A stretch of 64,000 nucleotides of DNA, taken from contig KV748222.1 in assembly GCA_001692895.1 (NCBI GenBank), forward strand, positions 186,001 through 250,000, given 5' to 3'. Source of the DNA: Cenococcum geophilum 1.58 (taxonomy: Eukaryota > Ascomycota > Dothideomycetes > Gloniales > Gloniaceae). Below the pieces are notes generated by a model, which saw only the letters and a program-made list of their open reading frames with translations, was not told the origin of the DNA and made no database searches. The position numbers and the translations under genes were made by a program. Shown in pieces: positions 11,986 to 25,259 of this stretch; the stretch's first letter is position 1; every line of letters starts with the position of its first letter.

Positions 11986-14900
11986 GAGGCACACGTCGAC
12001 CGACGGTGGCTCGCACTCGCGCGTAACTGCCAGATCCACGCCTAATAACGGCCCTCCATAATAAAGACGGGCGAATACTATACTATAAAGCGGAAATACC
12101 TCTATTAAGAAGGCATCTAATAAAATATAAAGCCTACTAGACGCGTCTAGTATCCAGAATTGCGGGGGAGTAACTATTAGCTATAACGAACTAATACAGC
12201 TAGTAGAATGGCTCCGCTAGTTTAGTGAACCTTAGGCGCCCCTCTAGTAAACCCTTAATTAAATCCTCTAATAGCTAAGCAAAATTAAAAATAAATAAAA
12301 CCCCCCCTTACCGGTGAACCGCACCTGGGCCGCTATAGCCGCGCTTCCATACTATAGGGAACCCACCCCCCTTAAGATAATAACCGGGTATATAATTATA
12401 ATATAACCAAATATAGAAAAAGTAGAGGGGCTTAGGGGATAATTAAAAACAGAAGTCCTTACGGAGATTTATAAAGAGGTTTATAACGCAGTTATAGTCT
12501 AACACCTTAGGAGCGGAGATATTAGAGTTACCCTAAAGGACCAATAGGTAAAGAAATAAGCTATAAGGGCAGGGGACAGGCTAGGAGAACGTATTGGCAT
12601 AAAAGTGCTCTGTAAAGACTACCTAGTTAAAGTCCTAGCGGTTCCTATAAGCCTTAGGGTAGAAAAGGGACGCTAGGCGGATAACATAGCAACTATATAA
12701 GAGATAGTAAAACATATAGAACGCCTTATACCAGGCCTTAAGATTACCTAAATCTAATAGCTTTAATAGGAAAATACAAACTAAGTAAATAATAAGAACA
12801 ATAAAAGGATATAAGGGTCGCTAAAGACTTACTAGGGAGACACCGGTCGAATGTATAGCTCCCTTATCGTCAGTATATATATACTAGGAATGCAAAAACT
12901 CCTTATCTAAAAAGAAATAATTATAAATGGCCTTATATATAACGCAAGGCTCTATAACTATAGACTACGCCTAAAACAATACTACCGCTATATATAATAG
13001 GGATACACCTAATCTATATACGCAGCACAGGTGTGCTGCGGCCACTATACAGGCCCCCACAATATAAGACACTGCTTAAATTAAGACTAAACAAAATGCG
13101 TAAACTGCTACCGAAGTATATATAAGGCGTAGAAAAGAGAAGACTGCATTAAATATAGGAGGCGGAAGGTAAGGGCTTAACAGCTACGGGAATAACTATA
13201 CGCTAGGTCATATAAATGGAAACAATAGGTAATAAGCTAGGGGGACGCAGGTGCCTTCCTAGCGTTTCCTACCTTTAGTACTAGGGGGCTAGGCTAGCCA
13301 TCCCAAGCCTTAACGGGCCAGAAGCGGCGCCGCGCGATATTACCAGACCGTATAGGGATATAAGGGTTATAGGGGACACAAGGGAGAGGACGCCCTATAG
13401 GAAGACCCCTATAGACAGCTATAGCAAGCTTAAGACCAGGACAATTAAGAATTAGATTTAACGCGGTAAATATAACATTTACAGCCAACCTATAAAGGGT
13501 ATATAGCCAGCTAGTAAGAACAGGGGAGGAACTAAAGATAATAACAGATTTAGATATAGAAGCGCTAGTAGGAACATAAAACACGGGAATAGAAAGCTCT
13601 ACATAAAATAAGTAGTAACTAGGGTATAGATATAAGAGATAGAAGTTCTAAATATCCTAGAGAAAGTAGAAATAGAAGAAGTAAGAAATAAAGGAGAGGC
13701 GAAGGACCCTTGCTGGGGGTCCGCCACCTATCCATTATATAGTACAACTGCGGCAACACAAACCACCGTCTCGCAAGGCCTTTACTAGACGGTCTAGACC
13801 TAGAGAAATACTATATCCTTGCCATACAAGAGCCGTACTACAATACCTATATATAATCGACATACTGCCCCTAAGGATTCTAGCTCCTATATGAACTAAA
13901 AGCAGCTATATGCGTGTACTTTATAATTAGTAAGGCTATTAGCCTATCCTTATAGTTATAGCAGGCAGTTAACCTAGATATTATAGTTATAACAATCTAG
14001 ACATATAGAGGACCGGTATAAATTATTAATATATATAACCCTAGGGTTAAAGGGGTCCTATAAACAGAGAACATTATATTAGTAATAAGCTTGCTAGAAA
14101 CCAAAGGCATAGAGTCCATCCTACTAGGAGACATAAACCTCCACCACCCGCGGTAGGGGGGTATCTATGTTGCTGCTAATTGATAGGTAGAGTGCCTACT
14201 AAGAGCTATAGACACCTGGGGCCTTAAGTTAGCCACCCCCCTAGAAGCAACTATATAGTAATAAGGAACCTCTAAAAGCACAATTGACCTTATATTTATA
14301 GACGAAGGCCTATACTAGAGACTCGAAAGGTGCAACCCTAAAGAAGAATAGGCACTTGCCTTAAACTATATCCCCATCTAGATACAGCTAGATTTAGATA
14401 TTAAGGCGTAACTAAGTAGTAAAAGATACGCAATAAGGAAGCTTAAGACAGATAGTTTCCTTAATATAGTTAAACAATAACTCTAAGACCTAGAAGAAAT
14501 CCACCTAATTCTAAATAAGCGAGGCTTATTAGCCACCCCTAAGGAAATCGACTAAAGACTAGAAAGGATCTAGGCAGCGATTAAAAATGGGCTAGAAGAG
14601 CACTACCCAGTTTTAAAACTGGGCCCCTATACGCGATATATATAGTCCGCACAATACGCGGTTCTTATTACCAGCCAATAATGAGCAAGAAGGAAATATA
14701 TAAGTAGCTATAACCTTAAAGATGAGAGATAATATAAAGATATAAGAAACTAGTTAAAGAATACCCTAAAGAAAGAAGTAAGGAATAACTAGAGACAGTT
14801 TATAAATAAGCACACTTTTAACTTAAGCCTCCCCTATAACAAGGGCCTTTAGGCTATAGCAAAATAGGTAAAGAAAAAGGCAGGGCGCCTAGCAAAAGAC

Positions 14901-17420
14901 CCACACCTACCACCCCTATAAAGAGTAGGGGAATTATAGGCTACTAACAATAATAATAAGAAGGCAAAGATCCTTATAGAAAGGTTCTTCCCCTAACCAG
15001 CTCTAGTAGACCTTAGCAATATCACGGGTAAAATACCGGTGACTTACTTAAGGGTTAACAGCGACATAACAATAGAGGAAATGGCCAGAACTATTAGCCG
15101 CCTTTTAAATAATATAGTACTAGGACCAGATAGGATTCTAAATAAGGCCTTAAAAACATATGGACCACTTATAGTACCCTAGCTTGTAGATATAGCTAGG
15201 GTATACTTTACTATAGGCTATTACCCGCAACTTAGAAGAGCTATAACAACGGTTATTCTACGGAAAGAAGGTAAAGTAGATTACTTAATCCCAGGAAGCT
15301 ACCGCCCTATTGCCTTAGAAAACACCCTTAGTAAGATCTTAGAAAAGGTAATAGCGGACTATATAGTAGACACGGCTAAGGAATATAACCTACTACTATA
15401 AAGCTAAATAGGGGTAAGAAAGAACCGCTTAACACTATCAGTACTTACGCTACTCGCTACTACTATTAAATCCGTATAGGCAATGCGAAGGGACTTTATA
15501 GTATTAATGCTTAGCCTAGATATTAGCGGCGCCTACAATAACGTACCCTATAAGCGTCTCCTATACATCCTTAGGGCAAAAGGCTTCCTAAAATGGATTA
15601 TATAATTTGTTTAAGGGTTTATAGGTTAAAAAGAAACATCACTAGTCTTTAGCGGATACCAAAGCCCCCCTATCGCAGTTACAACAGGAATACCATAAAA
15701 ATCACCCCTCTCGCCTATACTCTTCCTTTTCTTTATAAGCAACCTACTTAACTCCTTTAAGGAAGGGGCAACCTAGGGGATAGGCTTCGTTAATAATATA
15801 AACCTAATTATATACGGGCCAATAGCCGCAGAAAATTGCAGAACACTAGAGAAAGCTTATAACACCTATATAGAATAGGCAAAACGATATAAAGTCCAAT
15901 TCTTACCAGAGAAATACCAGCTAATCTACTTTATAAGAAAACGCAACTAATTTATAGATCTCTAGCATATAATCCGCATCTAAGGCTTTAGGGGTTAACC
16001 AGTTCAGGGTCTAAGGGTATTAGGAGTATAGGTAGACAGCAAACTCCGGTGGAGCGTATATACGGCGTAAGCGGCCCATAAGGGCCAAACACAGTATATT
16101 GTATTATCTAGGATTATTAATTCTATATAGGGTCTATGCTTCTAGAGGTCACGCCTACTATATATAGCAGTTATCCGGCCAACCATAACGTATAGGTCTA
16201 GTATTTGGGCCATTGGAGAATCTAAGAAAGGCCCCCCCAAATCGCTCCTTAAACCACTCTAAAAGGTCTAAATAGCCTACCTCTAGAGTATAATAGGCAG
16301 ATATAAGCGAACGGCCACAGCACTACTTGAAAAGGAAGCCAATATTCCCCCCCTATAACTATATATTAAAGCCGCTATAATATAAAGGGCATAAAACAAA
16401 CGCAACTCTAATGTTATAAAGTATATTAAAACACGCCTAAATAAACTATAGAGGGACCCTAGGGCGCCCTATAGGAGAATAAACTAATAACCCNAAAGTA
16501 GGGAAGACATATTAGAGAAATAGGTAAAGAAAGTAGAAGAAGAATAGTACTACTTTAGGGCCCAGGCCTATATAGAGGAGGAAGGGAAACGCGTAAGAGG
16601 CTAGTAAAAACAACAGTAAGAGAGAGAAAGGAGCAAAAGTAAAGTATAAAAGAATGCTAGGAAACCATCTACTATAATATAACACTGGCTAAACTAACGC
16701 TAAAAAGGTATATAGGAGTCAAAGGTATAGAGGCTAACTAAGGCAAGAGGAACCCAAGCTGTAGCATGGTTAATGCTATAGGGGGTAAACACTTTAGGGC
16801 TCTAAGAAGGCCTAATAAAGGCAGAAAATATAATAGCAACACTCTTAAGAACAGGAATAATAGGACTAAAAAACTGGCTCTACTAGGTAGGTGTCCTAGT
16901 AGGTAGCCCGAGATATAAATATAGCTGGCCAAAACAAACACCAAAACACGTAATACTGTTATGCCCCTTACGTACTAACCGAGAAGCAATACTCTTAGTA
17001 GCTAGCACAGAGAACTATAATACACTGCTCTTAATATAAAAAGGCCTTAAGGCGGTTACCTAGTAGCTTATTAGCTAAAATGTACTAAACCAGTTCCGGG
17101 TTGCAAAGGAAATAGTAATAAAGGGTAGGAGGGGCGAGTAACGGGCGCCCCCTAATAACTCTACAGTGGTAGAGTAAAGTTTACGATACTAGCGCATCCG
17201 TAGGCTTGTTACGGCAGCAGTAGTTCCTAAGAAGGTCAAAAAGTAAGGTAGTAGAGCACCACAGGTGACTCGCAGGCGCCTCGCAGGCGCCCCGTAGGCG
17301 AGTCCCAAAAGGTAGGGAGATAGATTATAGGGTTTTCTCAAATAGAGTTTTCTCCCTATATATATATAAGGAGTAGTCCGCGTGGGCCTAATAGGGATCT
17401 GAATCGGACGTTAAGCAATA
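11986..17420 (+). mobile_element. Tad/I-type LINE retrotransposon, RIP-inactivated
   Basis: Two former reading frames are visible on the plus strand. ORF1 (about 12100-13650) ends with CCHC-type zinc knuckles near 13030-13140 (GHYTGPHNIRHC, then CVNC). ORF2 (about 13700-17150) begins with an APE-type endonuclease: ILAIQEP at about 13820 and LLGDINLHHP at about 14120. The reverse transcriptase follows with SYRPIALENTLSKILEKVI (about 15298-15355), LSLDISGAYNNVP (about 15510-15550) and a TTGIP...SPLSPILF block (about 15690-15730). Stops interrupt both frames. A tail rich in AATAATAAT (about 17425-17450) could be the 3' end. No LTRs flank it, as expected for a LINE. Confidence 0.8.
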
Positions 17421-18560
17421 AATAATAATATAATTAATAGTAATAATTGTATTAACGGCTAGATTAATATTAAAAGTAGTAGTTAATTAAAGGCCTTTTA
17501 TTAAGCAGTTTAATCGACTATATTAACTCTAATAGAGGTTTAACTATACCTTAGTTAACGAGCTTAAATATTAATATTACTAGTTATAAGCCAATTATAG
17601 AGGCAGAAAGCCAGCCTAGTGAGATATATTTAACGGAGCTTTATATTTAATTAAATTTAGCGTAGAAATAGAGCCTCTAGAGCCCATACTAAAACCTTTT
17701 TTCTAACCTTACCACTAATATCACTACTAAACGTTCTATGTTTTTAAACCTCTATAAGTACGTAGGACGAGTTTAGCTATATTTAAATACTATATAAGGT
17801 AAATTAGGGTTAAATTTAATTAGGCAACGTTAATATTTGTATATAGAGAGGTGCTATTAAAAATCCGCAATAAAACACTATAAAGTCTATATTATTTTCC
17901 TAATTAGGACAGCTTGCTAATAGTATAATAGTCAGTATATATTGCCTTGTAGTTAGCGAACAGCGAGCGGTCTAATTGACGCAGTCAATTAGCTATAAAG
18001 GCTAAAGCTCGCAGCTAGCTAACTGTTGGACGCACTAATAAAGGTATAGAATTAGCCATAAATTTAAATAGCTAAAGTATCTATATACTAGGGAATTGCA
18101 GTAGTTTAAGCATTGCTAATAAAGTAAGTATTTTCCTTATAAATTAATGGGAGCGAAGACAGAAATAAATATATAAAGCTAACAAAAGCGCGAATAGAAT
18201 AATGCAAGATTTTCCCATATATTTCACCTAATTGAATAGTGTAAAACCCCTAGACATTTTTAGTTCACTAGCTTTATAAATAGTCGCCCGTAGCTTATAG
18301 CTCGTGGCTTTACACTAGCTCGTGCTAAACTTCTACCCCCTATATAGCCCCTTCTCTTTCCCCCTCGCGTTATACCTTGTACGTAAAACGTAGTTCGAGG
18401 AACTCTGCGTTCTTATATATGCTCTAGTTTCTAAGCCGGTTTAAGTAAGCTGCCTTATAGAATTTAAAGTATATCCCTTTACTTACAATAGCAGTCATTT
18501 AAAGAGGACTGTATTTGTAGATATCTAAATTAATAAATGAATTTGAGCGTAGCGTACTAT
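17421..18560. repeat. AT-rich degraded DNA, no gene seen
   Basis: Composition is RIP-like but less extreme towards the right. A small imperfect palindrome around gcagtcaattagc is present near 17980. No conserved protein segments are visible. Confidence 0.4.
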
Positions 18561-18972
18561 CTGGCGAAGTTATATCCACTTTGGTACCTGGAATTTTTTT
18601 ATTTACTGGTACTTTTGAGTTTTTGCACTAGTCAAGGGCGTTGAGCAGTTATCAGGCCTAACGTCTCACGAGACAATAAGACATTTCTGTAATTATTGTG
18701 CTGTTGAGTTGAACCGCCAACATGACAGCTGTACCCTTTGAATCCATTTAAACTATTCCCGAAGTAGGCTTGCAAGAATTGCGAATCCTAACCAATTTTA
18801 TGAATGCTTTAGCTTAATCTAAGCCATTGTTAGTCACCCAAGCTAGGTTAGCCTATGCTCGATTAACATGTCCGCGCAGCTCCGTCACCTCTTGAAAGAG
18901 AATTACCGTATTCTCAAAGTACGTAGAAAAATATAATTTTCCAAAGAGACTCTCTGAAACCAAGCCATCTAC
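18561..18972. other. Left edge of the gene island; 3' flank of the diterpene synthase
   Basis: Base composition becomes ordinary here. There are no stops-for-Gln patterns and no open frame of note. It probably holds the 3' UTR and terminator of the minus-strand synthase. Confidence 0.4.
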
Positions 18973-21901
18973 TTAACCCCGTGCCTGTTTCCTACTTGCA
19001 ATATCTTTTTGACTATATATCTGTCCAAACGTATCCGTCACATCGATAAATACTTTAAGCGCCTTCATAGTGGCCGAGGGCTGTACAAACTGACTCAAAC
19101 TCTGCAGCGCCAAATGCATAGATTCACGCTCGAATTCAGCAATCGCCACGAGATCTCTCTTCGCCTTGCCTGCTGGGGTCGTATTCAAATGATCGTGGGA
19201 AACAGCCCCATTTAAACGGCTATTTTCATTTACAACGGGCTTTTCGTCGTCCATCTGGATTTTGTTTTTCGCCATTTCCTCTGTCGAACATCGATGAAAC
19301 TCTGCAAAATCGAGGCTGTTGAGATTGTTTTCTGCTGCATCGCGCGCTGCTGATCCATAATCATTGTACTGCCTACACATTACCGCTAGGTGCGTGGCGA
19401 GGCACTGACTGAAGTACCTGGCCTGTGGTCCGTTAAAGCACGTCTCTCCTGGCTTGCTAATCAGACAGGTAAAGAATTGAAAAGAGAATGGGCAGCTGGT
19501 GTCATCTGAGCCTGTGGAATGTACCCATTTGAAATAGTTTCCCCGCGATATATCATCGGAAGTGTATCCATTGCACCGATTCTGCTTTGCTTTCAGCCAG
19601 GAAATGTTGTCTTCATTGTGATTGATATGAGCAATGAGAAAGCTGTGAACCTCGATTGCTAAATCTCTCTGGACCCAACCTGGAGATCGCAACACGGCTG
19701 GGTGTTGAAGAACATGTCTGATGAACTTTCTCAAAACTTTGATCACGCTTTCCAGGAAGACCGATTCCGGCGTGGGGTGAGTGCTTGCATGCGTGATTCC
19801 ATTTCGCACCTTTCTTCGCTTCCGAGGCTGCTCGGTATCCGGTTGAGCGCTTCTAGCCTCTTCCAGGAGCGAAGACTCCTTGTTCAGTCCGCATTCATCC
19901 CGAAGTGCTGAAACAAGTATCTGAATCTTTTCATCCGTCAAGTCAGCGACGACTGACTCCATGAACTCATCAATTTGATAATTGAAAAGTGATAGCAGAG
20001 CCATATCGCGAATTATGTTCGATGATAATATGTGACCCCCTATATGATTGCAAGCCAGCCATATAATAGGAATGTAATCAAGGTACTTGTCTTCTGACAT
20101 GGGCATGTCGTCCCTTTGAAGGATGGAATATCTAGCTTTCTTTAGACAGTTCGAAAAATAAGTTGCCTCAATCAAAACTAGATCTAGAGATGCTAAGGGC
20201 GATTTTACGAATATCGGTAGTGCTGACAAAAGATTACGCATCTTTTTGCTATTTATATCTGGAAAAAAGAAGCAGTCCGTGATGTTTTGGGTCCAGAAGT
20301 GTTTTAGTGTCGTAGTGTGAAGGGCTATAGAGCAGTAGGCCATCTTCAAGAAGGAAGACTCAAAAGTGGTCTTCTCAATCCAAAGACAGTAATTTTTTTG
20401 ATCTTTGGGATATTGGGATATGATAAAGCCCCGACCTCGTGAAAGGGCGCCAACCAGGCAGTCCCGCAATGACGTATTCCAACGCAAACAAAGACATTGA
20501 GTGATTATTAGAATACTGTAACTTGTATCTTCGAGAGAAGTCGTCCAAGAACCGTCTTTTTGTTGATTCCAAAGAGTTCGCAGGAGTAGTCGGCAGAGAC
20601 TGACGGGAATTTTCTCTTGCACCATTCTCAAGGGAAGCGACTGGAGGTTTCCTGCGTCGTATCTCTTCAGAAGTCTCACAAACACCTCTGTCATTAGCAT
20701 GGCAGAATATTGGGGGGAAATGTTCCATTTATCTACGACCTCGCCAGAGTCCCATTTCTGCAGTAGGAAGGTCAATGTTTTCTCAATCTGTGGTAGGTAC
20801 TGGTCGACTGACTCGAGTTCCAGCAACGCCAGTAGAACATTACAATTGGCACTGAAACTTGGGTTTCGCTCCATTTCGTAAGTCCTGAAGTGATCGCTGG
20901 CTTCGAACTTCCTGATCATCGGTGCGGGATTGACATCTTGGCCTAGAAGTTTTAAAGTCATCAATGTGCGGGCTGTATCGTCGGCGTCCTCCAGAACTCC
21001 TGGTGCAAACCCAACTAGTCCACGTTGTTTTTCCATGTCAGCTCTAAGTGCTTAGTACGTTAATATGGATTGATATGTAGCATACCCAAGATATTTCGAA
21101 AATAGAAGTAGGAAATGCACTTGGCACCCTCCCACTGTTCCCGTAGGACGTTACTACGCTTTCCAGATACGTCGCTGCACGTTGATCCCATTTCGAAGCA
21201 TTGATAAGATAGGCTGCTGTCGCAGCAGGAGACCCAAAGATTCCCAACTCCTCACTGCAGTGATGACTGACTCTATCAAATTCAATCATTCCTGTCAAAG
21301 CCTCAAGCGAATGAAGAATGGTCGTCTTTTTATTTGAGTATATCAGATCAGGCGAAAATTTCTGCATCTTACGCTCGTAGAGGAGCATGAGTTTTGCGTA
21401 TCCGGGAAATTCGAAGTGCAAGTTGAACAACCCCAGCTGGCGAAGGAGACCGGTGACTAGCACTTCGAATCCAACATGAACTGTCTCATTCACGTCCCAT
21501 GACTGCAGGAGGGACTGGGCACCAGATTGAGCCATCTGAATACGATGATGCAATGTTGTCTCCTCTTTGAAGTCGGGTGAAATGCATTTCCTCCGTTTAG
21601 CCATAGAAAGAAGAGCTGCCAAGGTGTTGAGAATGCCATCAATCTGTGATCCATAGGTAGTCCACGTTCCATCCTCTTTCTGAGTCTCCAGAAGGTAATC
21701 AAAACATTTCGTAAATAAGTAAGAAGTTTTTCCGCGATCTCTTTTATACACCATAGATAGCCAAGCGGTATCATATATCACTGCGCTAAATGTGCCAAAG
21801 CGACCAAGGTTACCATCACCCCGAGCGAGTTCAGATATGCCATTCACAATTTCGCGAGGTGTAGGGCACAGCTTGCCATTTCCGGGTGCCTTTAGATCCA
21901 T
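18973..21901 (-). CDS. Bifunctional CPS/KS-type diterpene synthase, probably disrupted at one junction
   Basis: The family converts geranylgeranyl diphosphate to a copalyl-type diphosphate (class II) and then to a tricyclic or tetracyclic diterpene (class I). The N-terminal block (21901 down to about 21086) has YDTAW at residues 43-47 and ends in the conserved FE.SW segment. The downstream block (21036-18973, 687 codons) has VGFAPG, the class II acid DADD (its residues 17-20), FSANCNVL, the class I metal motif DEFME (356-360) and a second metal site NDYGSAARDAAENN. The spacing from DADD to DEFME, about 339 residues, fits the family. Between FEISW and VGFAPG family members carry about 30 more residues, but only 44 bp lie here. 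The one canonical intron (GTATGC...CTTAG, 42 bp) joins TG to A, giving TGA. I infer a small internal deletion. All later exon sequence is open, so loss looks recent. The start is the only ATG before the conserved N terminus. Confidence 0.85.
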
Positions 21902-22350
21902 GGTGGTGAATCAAAGAAATCCTAGGAAAGAGTATCAGCACCTACGGTTTGGAGGATAAATATGCACACAATGGTTTAAAAATGCCGTACATACTAGTTT
22001 AAACTACTGTTCCCGTAACTTTTATGCCTCAATTTTTTGAGACAGTTGAGCTTGGGGTAAGCTGAGATGTAAAGTCGCAAACGGCGGACGGGAGGGGAAT
22101 AACGAGGCGGCAGGTAGCTAATTAAGGACCTCACTGCTCTGGATTCCGCTGTGCCCAATATCAAACACCCCTACCCATGTGTGACCATGTCCGTGCGGCA
22201 TAAATAAGCAACATATGAGATTCAGCCCCGGTACCGGGGTCCGTAAGGCTGTATCAATATCTATCTTGGGAAATAATCCGGAAGACCAATTCGGTACTAG
22301 AATGGCAGTTGAAGCGGGAAAATGGGTGAGAAGGTTGTCCAGGTAACATC
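21902..22350 (-). promoter_or_regulatory. Upstream region of the diterpene synthase
   Basis: This is the intergenic region between the synthase start and the MITE. A TATTTAT-like element lies about 60 bp upstream of the ATG (near 21955-21962). The palindromic word GGTACC occurs near 22229. No open frame is seen. Promoter assignment is positional only. Confidence 0.35.
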
Positions 22351-22358
22351 TTAATGAA

Positions 22359-23097
22359 CCGGACAGGATCCGCGTAGTAACACTTGGTAGTAACCTTACC
22401 GTCCGAATCTTCTGCCAAGTTTAATTCTGCCGGTGTAAAATCCGTGGCTTAGAGCTTTTTTTTTAGCACCCCCCAGTGTTTTCTATAAGCCTTTACGCCT
22501 CCCTACCTCCCTGCCTCTAGCCTGTATCTGCGCCTCTACGCCTCTATATCTCTGCGTTTCTATGTCTTTGTGTTGGTATCTAATAAAAACATGTAAAGAA
22601 ACACGTAAGGAGATGCGAGTAGAGGTATAAGTAGAGACACGAGTAGAGACACGGGCAGAGTTAAAAGAAGTAGGAGGTAGGGGGAGAATCAGAGAAGGAA
22701 GTAGAAAAGGTGTAGCCTAGGTAGAAAGGTGGGTCTAGGTAAACAGTGCTTAAGCTTTGACGTTCCCTTTTTAGCCACCCCCTTTAACTATAACCTCTGC
22801 CTCTACATCACTACAACTCTCTACCTCTGCTGGTGTCTCTGCTCGTGTCTCTTCTCGCGTTTCTACTCGCGTCTCTACTTATATCTTTCTTATATAAAAG
22901 CATAAAGGGGAGCAGAGACCGGGATAAAGATAGAAGTAGTAGGGCTGAATTTAACTACCCCAAGGAGTAGGTGGGGGGGCGCTAAAATAGGTTCTAAGTA
23001 GTGTCTTGGCCTCCCTTACCGCCTGTTAGGCCGCTAGCCTGGCAGAAGATTCGGACAGTGAAGTAACTGCCAAGTGTTATTGTCCGGATCCCGTCCG
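22359..23097. mobile_element. hAT-like MITE, 739 bp, with 8-bp target-site duplication
   Basis: Terminal inverted repeats of about 60 bp lie at 22359-22419 and 23036-23097. The left starts CCGGACAGGATCC and the right, reverse-complemented, starts CGGACGGGATCC. Both run into CCGAATCTTCTGCCA. The element is flanked by the direct repeat TTAATGAA (22351-22358 and 23098-23105). An 8-bp duplication is characteristic of hAT transposons. There is no transposase, so it is non-autonomous. The interior can fold: a GA-rich arm (about 22605-22660) is complementary to a CT-rich arm (about 22836-22890). It shows no RIP. Confidence 0.8.
22454..22993. repeat. Inner inverted-repeat segment of the MITE
   Basis: The segment opens with a T-run followed by TTTTAGCACCCCCC and closes with GGGGGGGCGCTAAAA, an inverted pair inside the outer terminal repeats. 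A third similar word, TTTTTAGCCACCCCC, sits near 22769. This may be a second element nested in the first, or an internal palindrome of the same element. No duplication of the target is evident. Confidence 0.45.
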
Positions 23098-23374
23098 TTA
23101 ATGAACCCACTCTAGAATACCACAAATCTCAGCTATCTCACGAACGAATCACCCTTCTCTCGATGCTGAATTCGATTAAACTGCTACTACAGAGGCGAAG
23201 GAAGATTCATGGGTATCTTCAAGTGTACAGAGAAATCAAATAATTACTGAATATATCACTTTGATAGCCTAAATAACATATGCTACGTAAAGTCGCGTAC
23301 GATTTGAAATGCCCGTTTTGCTAGAAGTGCTCCAGAGGAACGAAAGGTTTCCATACCTAGGCATATGGAGCCAT

Positions 23375-25259
23375 TCAAACCTCCGCTTTGTCTTCTGCGC
23401 CATCTCCTTTTGGCTTCTTAGTTGAAGTCCACTTACAACCACATACCAAAATAAATGAGATGACTGGCGCAGCTGCGGGAATATACTTCAAAGTCATTAG
23501 CCTAGTATTATATCACTAGTTGAATTTGAGAACACCTACAAATACCTGCGTCGTAGAATCGCTGTAGGCCCTAAGGACCATGGGAAGGTCTATCGAACTA
23601 ACCACCGATTGAATGCCAGTTGCACCAACAGATACGAGGTTATTCACGATGTCTAGCGATACTACCTCTGAGAGATTCGTAACCAGTCGTTCTTGGAAAA
23701 CGGATTGCCCAATAGCAAGAAATATAGCACAGCTGGTTGAAATGACCATCAATAAATTGGTGGCACCTATGGGAACGAGATCTATGGGTAGAGATGCTTG
23801 CATGCCCAGATGAGCCTGAAGGTATAAAGTTAGGGAATATCCCATAGGCAAGTGTAGCAGAACTTACCAAATTACTGACAAGAGAATACCCCACTCCGCC
23901 AAAGATTTGATAACCAATCCAGTGGCCGTCAGATATTCCAGGGTAAAGCGTAGTTAATAAACCCGCACCCAAGCACACCATTGCCTCTCCAAAAAGGAGA
24001 AATGGGTTCCAAAGTCCTAGCTTCATTACGATTGCCGACCCGATAAAAGAAGCGAGGACATCGGAAATAACAGTAGGAAGATATCTGATACCGCTAGCAG
24101 ATGGCGAAACCCCTAGGACAGCTTGAAACCAGATAGGTAGCCAGTATACGACGGTTTGGAAAGGTCCGTTTACGAAGAAAGAGCTTGCACAGATAAGCCA
24201 TACATTTTTGTTGGCGAATAGCTTCGGAGGAATTAGCGCAGTATCTTTTAGATATAGTTGCCAAGCAATAAATAGGGTCATAACAACCCCGAATCCAACG
24301 AAAAGGCCGATGACGACGGACGAATTCCATGCATAGGTGACTCCTCCCCACTGAAGTGCCAGCAGAAGCATAGTCATCGAGCTCGCAAACAATATAAAAC
24401 CGAGCCCGTCGAGGCCTTTGAGTTTTTCAAGTAAGGATGCATTCTCAGTAGCCGCGCTCTTGATACGGAAGAATAATAGCACAATGATGGCAGAAAAGCA
24501 GCCTATAGGGAGATTAATAAAGAAGCACCACCGCCAGGTAACATGTTGTGTGAAGGCGCCGCCTAAAACAGGGCCTACAATACTCGCGACAGCGAAGGTA
24601 GAGCTCATAGTTCCTGTCCAGATAGCTCGTTTATGGAGAGGAATAATTGTTGTCAATATTACGAACCCTCCCGCGAAGACTCCTGAGGCTCCGAAACCGG
24701 TCACGACCCTTCCAGCGATAAGGGCGTTAGACGTTGGTGCTAAAGCGCAAACTAAACTGCCGATCTCAAATATGCCAAGGTAGATTAGATAGGTAACCTT
24801 CTTAGGGAAAAGTGTATATGTCTTGCCAGCAAGGGGTTGGCTCGAACATCTAGATGTGGTCATGTTAGCTATTGTAGACCCAGAGCAAGCAGAGGACTAA
24901 CAGTGCCATGTAGAAGGCTGCGCCATACCACCCAACGTCGTCAATAGAGCTGAATTGCGATGTGATGACTGGGACTGCGGTTGCGATCAGGTTGAAGTCC
25001 TGTCCTCCACTTCAGCATTCCTATTGCCTCTCAACATGCCGGGGGGAAATTTTACCAAACCGATCAAAAACGTACAGAGGCAGATACCAATATGGATTAG
25101 GAAGAGCTTAACACCGGTGACTTCGTTTTCAGGGTCAATCGAATACTCGGCCGGGTTTTTCGCAGCAACAGCTAAGGTTTCCTTCTCTTGCGTGGGCTCC
25201 TCGTGCATGTAGCTTTGAATGTCGCTTGCTTTCGGAACCGAGCCCTGTGCCGAAGTCAT
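23375..25259 (-). CDS. MFS drug/metabolite exporter (14-TM, DHA2-like), 556 aa
   Basis: This is probably a plasma-membrane proton antiporter that exports the cluster product or protects against it. Five exons were rebuilt: 25259-25056, 24999-24902, 24849-23868, 23815-23540 and 23485-23375. The four introns of 52-56 bp have GT...AG ends, and the spliced length of 1671 nt is exactly 557 codons. The first junction restores the family motif GLDFNLIATAVP at the end of TM1, the second SIDDVGWYGAAFYM, and the last exon supplies a final hydrophobic helix and a lysine-rich tail (KWTSTKKPKGD). Motif C is clear (VGPVLGGAF). I chose the ATG at 25259, in good context after AATAAT. The frame is open further upstream but has no ATG there. 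It is transcribed away from the methyltransferase, with 1.2 kb between them. Confidence 0.92.
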
